A DNA stretch of 5,601 nt from Cyclobacteriaceae bacterium. GTDB taxonomy: Bacteria; Bacteroidota; Bacteroidia; Cytophagales; Cyclobacteriaceae. Below, piece after piece: positions 1 through 5,087 of this stretch. Within the stretch, counting starts at the first letter, position 1. Each line of letters begins with the position of its first letter. The stretch is from contig JAOUKJ010000301.1 of NCBI GenBank assembly GCA_029882675.1, forward strand, positions 1-5,601, in the 5' to 3' direction. The translations under genes and the position numbers were made by a program. The notes beneath the pieces were generated by a model. It was not told the origin of the DNA. It did not search any database and was given only the letters and a program-made list of their open reading frames with translations.

Positions 1-2
1 CT

Positions 3-716
3 TTCAACGCCCTGAAAAAAAGGAAAGAGTTCATGACAATGTTTAAAGGTCGGATTTTCAAAGATTGTATTGCGGCCATTGATCCTGGGTTACATTTCGA
101 TCCCAGCGGACATATCTCACCCGAAGAATTAAAGAATTCGATGGTTTTCGATCAATACAGTTTTGAGTTTGGAGAGGACCTGCTTACCGGCCAGGTAAAT
201 GATATACCTTTTTCAATTTCGGAAGTTTCGTTATCATATACCTATATTGACAAAAGGCGTAACAAATCAGAAGTCGAGCATAAATTCTTTATTATTATTG
301 AGATTACAAGACCAGATAACTTCGGAGCAAAAATACTGGTATACCCGGAGGTACACCTAAAAAACCGATGGATATATCACACATCTCCTCCGGAGGGAAT
401 GGAATATTTAAAAAGCGAGGCCTATGAAGGTAAATACAAGGTAATGACAGATGGGAAAGCAGAGGCAAAAGAGACAGTAGATAAGCATCTTATTACACGA
501 CTGGAGTCTTTTCAGGAGAAAACAGAGAATGTTGTTTTTCTTTCCATATACAATAACAAAATGATGCTGGTACTTCCAAAGAATAAAGGAAATGTGAGAA
601 GTTCGTTTATGGATTTTCACACAAGCGGAAATACCATCACCCATTTCAGTACTTACCAAAAAATTCACGAAGACATCTCACTTTATTCCGATATTGTTAA
701 AATAATGACACTTTAA
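3..716 (+). CDS. DUF3137 domain protein, 5' end cut by window edge
   Basis: The product resembles the C-terminal soluble part of DUF3137 proteins, a family of unknown function. Residues below are counted from the ATG at 33. The family-like features are an IDPGLHFDPSGHIS segment (about 16-29), a FGEDLLTGQ stretch followed by FSISEV (46-65), an EGKYKVMTDGKAEAK stretch (132-146) followed by a helix with paired charges, a VVFLSIYNNKMMLVLP strand pair (167-182), and a closing helix DISLYSDIVKIM. The frame stays open from the ATG at 33 back to base 3, reading FNALKKRKEF. The family usually carries one or two N-terminal membrane helices that are missing here, so the true start probably lies upstream and the ATG at 33 is internal. 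An AGGAAAGAG stretch lies just before that ATG, but this phylum seldom depends on such sites. DUF3137 genes are often found beside lemA, which would be outside the window. Family assignment is by recall of the pattern, not by a search. Confidence 0.72.
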   Translation, partial: FNALKKRKEFMTMFKGRIFKDCIAAIDPGLHFDPSGHISPEELKNSMVFDQYSFEFGEDLLTGQVNDIPFSISEVSLSYTYIDKRRNKSEVEHKFFIIIEITRPDNFGAKILVYPEVHLKNRWIYHTSPPEGMEYLKSEAYEGKYKVMTDGKAEAKETVDKHLITRLESFQEKTENVVFLSIYNNKMMLVLPKNKGNVRSSFMDFHTSGNTITHFSTYQKIHEDISLYSDIVKIMTL

Positions 717-790
717 CCCACATGAAAGTAAAGGCCTGAAAACTTGCCTTTAGTTAGCAAGGGTGTCCCCTTTTGCCAGCGATTCAGAGT

Positions 791-814
791 AAAAAAAGCA
801 AAACGCCTTTTTTT
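791..814 (+). terminator. Candidate factor-independent terminator after the DUF3137 gene
   Basis: Seven A (791-797) pair with seven T (808-814). Inside them G798-C806 and C799-G805 close an AAAAC loop, with C807 bulged. The stem is 9 bp and ends in a T-run, about 75 bases after the stop codon of the upstream gene. The A/T symmetry means it could act in both directions. A weaker alternative hairpin, AAGGG (759-763) with CCCTT (768-772) followed by two more T, lies closer to the gene. The left half of 791-814 overlaps the left arm of the inverted repeat at 777-795. Confidence 0.42.
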
Positions 815-851
815 GAAAATTTAAAACTTCATGATAATGAAGCTATAAAGG

Positions 852-874
852 AAACCCTTCTTCGGAAGAGGTTT
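852..874. other. Hairpin with C(TTCG)G tetraloop
   Basis: AAACCCTTC (852-860) pairs with GAAGAGGTTT (865-874) around a TTCG loop, giving nine base pairs with A869 bulged. The loop is closed by C860-G865. C(UUCG)G is an exceptionally stable RNA tetraloop, so a plus-strand transcript would fold strongly here. No T-run follows, so it does not look like a simple terminator. Just upstream, CTTCAT (827-832) and ATGAAG (837-842) form a second short hairpin with a GATA loop. Both lie in the middle of the 777-959 inverted-repeat segment. Confidence 0.4.
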
Positions 875-1036
875 GTCTTTAAAATTAGCACGAAAAAATT
901 TATCAAAAAAGCTCTCGGTTAAGTTTTAGCGATTATTTTGTTTTTACTCTGAATAGCTGACCATCCTTCCCTTTTTTCATTTTCACAAATTATTATTATC
1001 CGTATATTGCCTCCCCAACAAAGAATATTTAAAAAA

Positions 1037-1714
1037 ATGGCCAGCCAATACGATAAGAACTATACGGAATATGGTTACTCCATGCATTATAAAAAGTCAT
1101 CGTCAGCGCATGTTTTCAACGACACAGTGCTTCAGTTTTATGTAGAATTAATGGAAATTAAACCGGTTGTTTGGAGAAGAATACAAGTGCCGTTCCACTA
1201 TAATTTCTGGGATCTGCATACTGCTGTTCAGGATGCCATGGGTTGGTGGGATAGTCACCTGCACAATTTTAGTATCAGAGGAAAAAGAAAGAGAAAGAAA
1301 GCGCTTATAGGTATTCCTGATTTCCACAAAACGGGCGATTTACCGGAAGTATTTCCCGGGTGGGAGATACCTGTTACCGTTCATTTCAACAGCCCGGGCG
1401 TTGAGGCCGTATATGAATATGATTATGGAGACGGATGGATGCATATGGTGAAACTGGAAGGACATATTCATCGGGAAATAAAATTGAAATATCCCCTTTG
1501 TATTGCCGGAGAAAGAGCCTGTCCCCCGGAAGATTGCGGCGGAGTGTACGGCTATTATGATTTGTTGAAGGTGCTTTCCGATCCGAAACACGCCGACTAC
1601 CATGACACACGGACGTGGGTTGGGGAAGATTATGATCCGGAATATTTTGATCATGAAAAAGTAAAGTTCGACGATCCTTATAAACGCTGGACAGGGGCGT
1701 TTTTGGAAAGGTGA
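1037..1714 (+). CDS. Plasmid pRiA4b ORF-3 family protein (PF07929)
   Basis: The product resembles the pRiA4b ORF-3 family (PF07929), a domain of unclear biochemical role sometimes annotated as IS1096 TnpR-like and found on plasmids and chromosomes. In the 225-residue form the domain opens with YVELMEIKPVVWRRIQVP (35-52) and a helix ending in DAMGWWDSHLHNF (66-78). Then come YEYDYGDGW (126-134), the cysteine pair of CIAGERACPPEDCGG (155-169), and an acidic, aromatic tail with DYDPEYFD (198-205). The segment RGKRKRKKAL (81-90) is strongly basic. I chose the ATG at 1037, which follows an A-rich leader (ATTTAAAAAA); the frame also allows a TTG start at 1007 that would add ten residues. There is no signal peptide or membrane segment, so the protein should be cytosolic. 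It stands alone, between an inverted-repeat segment upstream and possible transposon scars downstream, which suggests but does not prove an accessory origin. Confidence 0.8.
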   Translation: MASQYDKNYTEYGYSMHYKKSSSAHVFNDTVLQFYVELMEIKPVVWRRIQVPFHYNFWDLHTAVQDAMGWWDSHLHNFSIRGKRKRKKALIGIPDFHKTGDLPEVFPGWEIPVTVHFNSPGVEAVYEYDYGDGWMHMVKLEGHIHREIKLKYPLCIAGERACPPEDCGGVYGYYDLLKVLSDPKHADYHDTRTWVGEDYDPEYFDHEKVKFDDPYKRWTGAFLER

Positions 1715-1745
1715 TACAGTTTTTCTCAATTGTTGAGTCAATAGG

Positions 1746-1850
1746 ATTGGCCATTTGCGGGGCCAGTTATTTGATTAAATTGGCATTTTTCTACCGCCTG
1801 AGACAGTGGAAAATTTCCCATTTAGCCCCGATAATTATTGGAGTTGACCC
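1746..1850. repeat. Four degenerate repeat units, possible old transposon end
   Basis: Similar units start at 1746 (ATTGGCCATTTGCGGGGCC), 1779 (ATTGGCATTTTTCTACCGCC), 1813 (ATTTCCCATTTAGCCCCG) and 1837 (ATTGGAGTTGACCC). Spacings are 33, 34 and 24 bases. On the minus strand each reads as a G-rich start followed by an AT-rich segment and ATT or AAT. Several similar sites in tandem near an edge recall the multi-site ends of IS21-type elements, and GGGTCAA on the minus strand at 1850-1844 fits that picture. No transposase gene is present. The assignment is a guess from pattern. Confidence 0.25.
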
Positions 1851-1914
1851 TACTTTATAAACAGACAACTAATTGCAGTTTTAAGTTGACATAAAATTAA
1901 CAGATCCAGGTGAT

Positions 1915-2040
1915 TTATACTTTACCTATTGTTGCAATTTCTTCAGGGTATGTTGCATTGATTAATATTTTACCTCCTCCAATGGTGTCTACTTCACAGG
2001 TTTCCGATGATTGTAAATGCAATGCCGTTTTCTTTAAACC
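1915..2040 (-). pseudogene. Possible gene remnant: C-terminal fragment of an unrecognised protein
   Basis: Read leftward from 2040 to a TAA at 1917-1915, this frame gives 41 residues, beginning GLKKTALHLQSSETCEVD and ending YPEEIATIGKV, with a TIGGGKILI segment between. The codons are ordinary and the composition is protein-like, with alternating strand-like and turn-like segments, whereas the opposite strand reads poorly. The frame is open only up to about 2088, where a stop lies, and it contains no ATG. Its upstream part falls on the CAC-AAG tandem tract and reads as non-protein-like. That suggests the 3' end of a gene whose front was deleted or replaced. I do not recognise the family. Chance remains a real alternative for a frame this short. 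Confidence 0.3.
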
Positions 2041-2075
2041 ACAAAGGACACTGAGATGGCACGAAGCAGGCAAAG
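2039..2075. repeat. Degenerate CAC-AAG tandem tract, period about 9-11 bp
   Basis: Successive units read CACAAAGGA (2040-2048), CACTGAGATGG (2049-2059), CACGAAGCAGG (2060-2070) and CAAAG (2071-2075). The pattern resembles the ACCACGAAG/CACGAAGG type of intergenic repeat I recall from many environmental bacterial genomes, including Bacteroidota. No function is assigned. It forms the upstream border of the minus-strand gene remnant. Confidence 0.4.
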
Positions 2076-2169
2076 CTGACCTGTAAATTTATTCATGAAT
2101 TCCTGGCTATTATTGTTCACATTTTTCGTATGTTGTGTTCCTCATTTTTAACGATAAAAAATTGGCAAC

Positions 2170-2808
2170 ATGAAACTTAAATATTTAACATCAATCTTAT
2201 TCTTTCTGGTCATTATGACCACTGCCGATGCCCAAAAGAAAAAGGAAGGCTGGGTGTCCCTTTTTAACGGAAAAAACCTGGATGGATGGAAGGCAAGCGA
2301 AAATGAGGGCTCTTTTTCAATAGAAAACGGAACCCTGAAGATTGCGGGCCCCAGGGGGCACCTGTTTTACATGGGCGATGTGGAAAACCATGAGTTTACG
2401 GATTTTGAATTTAAGGCTACCGTCATGACCAAACCCAAAGCCAATTCCGGCCTTTACTTTCATACAAAATTTCAGGAATCAGGGTGGCCTTCCATCGGCT
2501 ATGAAGTGCAGGTCAATAATTCGCATACGGACTGGAAACGGACGGGAAGCCTGTACAACATCCTTGATGTGAAAGAGACTTATGTCAAGGACAATGAATG
2601 GTATACCGAATACATCAAAGTAGAGGGAAAGAGAGTGATCGTGAAAATCAACGATATTGTGGTTGTTGACTATACCGAACCTGAAAATCCTTTGCGGACA
2701 GATAGCGAAGCAAAAAGAACCATTTCCAAAGGTACTTTTGCTATACAGGCCCATGACCCGGGGAGTGTGGCCTATTACAAGGAGATTATGGTGAGGCCGT
2801 TGAAGTAA
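2170..2808 (+). CDS. Secreted DUF1080 protein (3-keto-disaccharide hydrolase family, PF06439)
   Basis: This is a 212-residue exported protein of the DUF1080 family (PF06439), a concanavalin-A-like beta-sandwich. Members of the family are annotated as 3-keto-disaccharide hydrolases acting on glycosides oxidised at C3. Residues 1-21 are a signal peptide: a basic start MKLKY, a hydrophobic core, and ADA before Q22 as a type I peptidase site. There is no lipobox cysteine, so it is probably periplasmic or released. Family motifs in order are LFNGKNLDGW (31-40), NSGLYFHT (93-99 region), GYEVQVNN (110-117), GSLYNI (126-131), the NEWYTEYIKVEG strand pair (142-153) leading to NDIVVVDYTEP, and the closing GTFAIQAHDPGSVAYYKEI stretch (188-206). 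Length is normal for a single-domain member. The ATG at 2170 is the natural start because the signal peptide follows directly. No sugar-oxidising partner or transporter gene is in the window, so the substrate cannot be inferred. Confidence 0.88.
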   Translation: MKLKYLTSILFFLVIMTTADAQKKKEGWVSLFNGKNLDGWKASENEGSFSIENGTLKIAGPRGHLFYMGDVENHEFTDFEFKATVMTKPKANSGLYFHTKFQESGWPSIGYEVQVNNSHTDWKRTGSLYNILDVKETYVKDNEWYTEYIKVEGKRVIVKINDIVVVDYTEPENPLRTDSEAKRTISKGTFAIQAHDPGSVAYYKEIMVRPLK

Positions 2809-2949
2809 AAAAAACTTTTGGAATGGGTCTGCCTTTGGCATGATTTTCCTGTGTCCAAAAAGTGTATTTGAGTGATGAAAGTACTGTACTACGGGCGTTT
2901 TTCCAGGCTCACCGTGAGAAGATATTATATTGGCAGCTTATAGCAAAAA

Positions 2950-3027
2950 ATGAGTAAGACTTCTATAAATTTGATTGTTTTGGTGGCTTTTTCGTTCTCA
3001 CCCTCAGACACTTGCGCCTTTTTCTGA
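2950..3027 (+). other. Tiny open frame resembling a signal peptide
   Basis: An ATG at 2950, preceded by six A, opens a 25-residue frame (MSKTSINLIVLVAFSFSP, then a short tail) that stops at 3025-3027. Its basic start and hydrophobic core look like the beginning of an exported protein. It ends a few bases before the first copy of the 49-bp-period repeat. It could be a decayed gene start, a tiny peptide, or chance; nothing in its surroundings decides the matter. Confidence 0.12.
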
Positions 3028-3031
3028 AATG

Positions 3032-3149
3032 TATCACCCCTGACGGGGTTTGGTTATACCGGGCTCCTGGGCTATCAATATGTCACCCCTTACGGGGTTC
3101 AATGGTATTATGGTTTTTTCGTGCCAAGATGTCACCCCTTACGGGATTG
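3032..3149. repeat. Three palindromic repeats at exact 49-bp period
   Basis: Three copies of a TCACCCC-TTAC-GGGGTT motif occur with stems starting at 3036, 3085 and 3134. Copy 1 is ACCCC TGAC GGGGT, copy 2 ACCCC TTAC GGGGT, and copy 3 ACCCC TTAC GGGAT, which breaks the outer G-C symmetry. The units form a 5-bp stem with a 4-base loop. The DNA between them (about 30 bases each) is unrelated in sequence. The plus-strand frame running through the array (3012-3197) gives recurring peptides such as CHPLRG and MSPLTG. This is the signature of a spurious protein translated from the repeat, and I do not call it a gene. I recall similar motifs as an intergenic repeat family in Bacteroidota. Confidence 0.7.
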
Positions 3150-3242
3150 ACAAGAGCTTCTGACCTGGGTCTTCCAAAGAAGCATTGGCGAAGGTGAAAT
3201 GCCATAATCCGGGAACTGAATCAACAATTCCACAATCAAAAA

Positions 3243-3617
3243 TCACTTCTTGCTCAAATCCCAATAATTTGGCTCCGCTTTTTCGGTGGTCTGGTTCCAG
3301 TAGTCAGGGGTAACACGCTTGCCGTCAAAAGTGCGTAGTCTACGGTTATAAACCGCATATACCGGGTTGAAGGTGATGTCAGTAACCCCTACAAACCAGG
3401 TCGGTTCGGGTGTAGGTTCCTCAACGGGTTCTTCACCCGGCTTAGGCTTCTTTGGCGGTTTGACGGGTGTTTCTCCCACCAGTACTTCATATCCATTGTG
3501 TTCCAGAAGTTTCTTTAAGAAGTCTACTCTTTGCTGAGATGCGCCTTCTTCAACCACACGTACCCGTACATCTCCGACTTCCTGTTCTATATGTTTTCCT
3601 TTATTGATGAATGCCAT
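3243..3617 (-). CDS. Unrecognised small protein directly downstream of nuoN
   Basis: I do not recognise the family. From the ATG at 3617 it has 124 residues in three parts. The first is a compact N-terminal region (MAFINKGKHIEQEVGDVRVR onward to about residue 50) with alternating strand and helix character, including QQRVDFLKKLLEHNGYEVLVG. The second is a Pro/Lys/Glu-rich linker (about 52-72, containing KPPKKPKPGEEP). The third is a C-terminal part rich in aromatics (WFVGVTDITFNPVYAVYNRR, then PDYWNQ and PNYWDL). It has no signal peptide or membrane helix, so it is probably cytosolic. A GTG at 3626 immediately follows the nuoN stop codon and would add three residues; I prefer the ATG, nine bases after that stop. 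The spacing implies co-transcription and probably translational coupling with nuoN. An accessory or assembly role for complex I is a context inference only. The name of the domain, if any, is unknown to me. Confidence 0.75.
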   Translation of the reverse strand: MAFINKGKHIEQEVGDVRVRVVEEGASQQRVDFLKKLLEHNGYEVLVGETPVKPPKKPKPGEEPVEEPTPEPTWFVGVTDITFNPVYAVYNRRLRTFDGKRVTPDYWNQTTEKAEPNYWDLSKK

Positions 3618-3626
3618 ATCAATCAC

Positions 3627-5063
3627 TTATTGCAACGTTAAAAAAAACTGTTGGCTGAGGTTTACCATGTAATCAAATACACCACTGGTAAACCCGGTAA
3701 CAATAATACCTAAGATACAAATCACCAGGCTAACCTGCATGGCCGTATCACTTTTGAAATAGCCAATAGGTGCTCCGTTTTTATCGATAAACATGGCCTT
3801 AATGACCAGTAAATAGTAGTACAGGGAAATGATGGTGTTCAGCACGGCAATCAGGGTAAGTATGTAATATCCCTTTTCTGCTGCTGCCGTGAACAGGAAG
3901 AATTTGCCGAAAAATCCGGCAAAAGGAGGTATCCCTGCCAGCGAAAACATCGCCAGCATCATCACCAGACTTAGACGTGGGTTGGTGCGGTAAAAGCCAT
4001 TATAGTCGTCAATGGATTCCTTCCCGGTTTCGTTTTCAATGGCTGCGGCCACGCCAAAAGCAGCCAGATTAGAAAACACATAGACCAGTACAAAATAGAT
4101 GACTGTAGCCATGCCCAGCCCCCCGTCATTGATGACACCAAGCATGATAAAACCGGCCTGTGCAATGGATGAAAAGGCCAGGAACCGCTTGATGTTACGT
4201 TGCCTGAGGGCAAAGAGGTTACCAATGGTTATTGTGATGATAATCAGGGCATAAACCATCGGATCCCACACATCATTCAGCGATTTGAAGACCGTATTTA
4301 AGATGATGACGAGAATAAACACCGCAGCACCTTTGGAAGCTACAGAGAGAAAGGATGTGACATTTGTAGGAGCCCCTTCATAAACATCTGCTGTCCAGAG
4401 ATGGAAAGGAACCAGTGATATTTTAAAGCCCAGTCCGGCGAAAAACAGGATCAGTCCCAGGGTGGTAAATGCTGTGCTATCCAGTATGGCCATGACGCCT
4501 TCAAAATAGAGGGTGCCGGCTGCTGCATAGATCAGCGATGTACCAAAAAGCAGTATTCCTGAGGAAAAGGCCGCAAGGAGAATGAGCTTTATGCCCGCTT
4601 CGGCAGATTTGCTTTTGTTGAGTTCATATGCCGCTAGTGCCGCCAGTGGTATGGTGGCCAGTTCCATCCCGAGGTAGAACATGATAAAGTGACCGGAGGA
4701 TATCATGTAGCTCATTCCGATGAGTACGGAAACCAGCAGCAGGATAAATTCCCCCATTCGCTTTTGTTGTCCGGGCTTTTCAAGCCAACCGCGCGATTGC
4801 AATAGGACAATGACCGTCGCAATATTCAGGATGTTTTTCATCAGGATATAAATATCGCCGGTGATATACATTCCGCCAAAGAGCTTACCCGATGGTGCCG
4901 GCAAAAATCCGAGCACAGTAATGATGATCATTGTAAGCAGCGAGATATTGTACAAGCCCCGTTTGTTTTCATCGGAGAAGGACATATCGGCGATCAATAT
5001 AATGACTGCTGCTGCTACAAGCAGGAGTTCATTGCGCATTAATAAAAAGTCTGAAAAACTCAT
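3627..5063 (-). CDS. nuoN: NADH-quinone oxidoreductase subunit N
   Basis: This is an antiporter-like membrane subunit of respiratory complex I. It couples quinone reduction by NADH (or another donor) to proton translocation across the inner membrane. The 478 residues match the usual length, and the sequence is almost all hydrophobic helices, as expected for the 14-helix fold. Charged residues at the expected positions are Glu134 in LGMELATIPL, Lys214 in GLGFKISLVPFH, Lys244 in LSVASKGAA and Lys387 in FAGFFGKFF. They correspond by motif to E. coli Glu133, Lys217, Lys247 and Lys395. The family signature HLWTADVYEGAPT starts at His221, and IKRFLAFSSIAQAG lies at 291-304. All key residues are present, so the subunit should be functional. 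The ATG at 5063 lies 24 bases after the nuoM stop, with an A/T-rich leader and no clear Shine-Dalgarno sequence. The nuoM-nuoN order is the canonical end of the operon. Confidence 0.97.
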   Translation of the reverse strand: MSFSDFLLMRNELLLVAAAVIILIADMSFSDENKRGLYNISLLTMIIITVLGFLPAPSGKLFGGMYITGDIYILMKNILNIATVIVLLQSRGWLEKPGQQKRMGEFILLLVSVLIGMSYMISSGHFIMFYLGMELATIPLAALAAYELNKSKSAEAGIKLILLAAFSSGILLFGTSLIYAAAGTLYFEGVMAILDSTAFTTLGLILFFAGLGFKISLVPFHLWTADVYEGAPTNVTSFLSVASKGAAVFILVIILNTVFKSLNDVWDPMVYALIIITITIGNLFALRQRNIKRFLAFSSIAQAGFIMLGVINDGGLGMATVIYFVLVYVFSNLAAFGVAAAIENETGKESIDDYNGFYRTNPRLSLVMMLAMFSLAGIPPFAGFFGKFFLFTAAAEKGYYILTLIAVLNTIISLYYYLLVIKAMFIDKNGAPIGYFKSDTAMQVSLVICILGIIVTGFTSGVFDYMVNLSQQFFLTLQ

Positions 5064-5064
5064 T

Positions 5065-5087
5065 TTATCGTTTATGATTTTTCATAA
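5065..5087 (-). other. nuoM-nuoN spacer: hairpin and six-codon frame
   Basis: On the minus strand the spacer begins, directly after the nuoM stop, with a perfect inverted repeat: TTATGA (5087-5082), loop AAAA, TCATAA (5077-5072). An ATG at 5085-5083 opens a six-codon frame (MKNHKR) whose TAA at 5067-5065 ends one base before the nuoN ATG. This arrangement could pass ribosomes on to nuoN, but the stem is AT-only except for one G-C pair, and so short a frame is easily fortuitous. Confidence 0.2.

Larger units (their letters stand above)
777..959. repeat. 183-bp segment bounded by 19-bp inverted repeats (MITE-like)
   Basis: Bases 777-795 and 941-959 are reverse complements at 18 of 19 positions; the only mismatch is 781/955. 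The inner 14 bases (ATTCAGAGTAAAAA at 782-795) match perfectly. Symmetry continues inward imperfectly: about 805-822 resembles the reverse complement of about 893-912, and two short hairpins sit near the middle (827-842 and 852-874). There is no convincing open frame inside. This organisation fits a small non-autonomous inverted-repeat element or a large structured non-coding element. I see no clear target-site duplication beside the arms, so mobility is not shown. Confidence 0.45.
717..1036. other. Intergenic region, about 320 bp
   Basis: No convincing gene is visible on either strand. The region holds the terminator candidate, the inverted-repeat segment and the TTCG hairpin listed separately. 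It also has a small hairpin right after the DUF3137 stop: TAAAGGC (729-735) with GCCTTTA (746-752). The AT-rich stretch 960-1036 must contain the leader of the PF07929 gene. I could not identify a convincing Bacteroidota promoter (TTTG plus TAnnTTTG at the proper spacing) in it. Confidence 0.6.
1715..2169. other. Intergenic region, 455 bp, with probable scar sequences
   Basis: No intact gene is visible. In order, the region holds a small hairpin CTCAA/TTGAG (1725-1737) without a T-run just after the PF07929 gene, a series of degenerate repeats (1746-1850), a minus-strand open frame that looks like a gene remnant (ending at 1915), a CAC-AAG tandem tract (2039-2075), and an AT-rich leader before the DUF1080 gene. 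A TTGACA hexamer at 1884-1889 has no convincing partner at promoter spacing. Confidence 0.55.
2809..3242. other. Convergent intergenic region, 434 bp
   Basis: This region separates the plus-strand DUF1080 gene from the end of the minus-strand nuo operon. It contains the 49-bp-period repeat array, a tiny signal-peptide-like frame (2950-3027) and an 11-base odd palindrome AGTACTGTACT (2880-2890). I see no strong T-tract terminator on either strand. The GC-rich hairpins of the repeats may serve that purpose for one or both converging transcripts. Confidence 0.55.

Noticed and set aside
1725..1737. CTCAA/TTGAG hairpin as terminator of the PF07929 gene
   Set aside because: The stem is only 5 bp and no T-run follows on the plus strand.
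1340..1754. Two long minus-strand frames opposite the PF07929 gene
   Set aside because: They are shadows of a well-supported plus-strand gene, with a poor composition and no recognisable domain.
1884..1920. TTGACA at 1884-1889 with TTATAC at 1915-1920 as a sigma-70 promoter
   Set aside because: The hexamers are separated by 25 bases, too far for a functional pair, and no gene begins shortly downstream.
2479..2841. 120-codon minus-strand frame opposite the DUF1080 gene
   Set aside because: It overlaps a confidently assigned plus-strand gene and has no protein-like features of its own.
2880..2890. AGTACTGTACT palindrome as an operator
   Set aside because: It lies in a convergent intergenic region with no promoter or gene start beside it, and an 11-base odd palindrome can arise by chance.
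3032..3149. CRISPR array (three evenly spaced repeats with unique DNA between)
   Set aside because: The conserved unit is only about 18-20 bases and imperfect, just three copies exist, and no cas gene is present. The palindromic CCCC/GGGG motif fits a dispersed intergenic repeat better.
3012..3197. 61-codon plus-strand open frame as a hypothetical gene
   Set aside because: It runs straight through the 49-bp-period repeats and encodes recurring fragments of them, which marks it as a spurious translation of repeat DNA.
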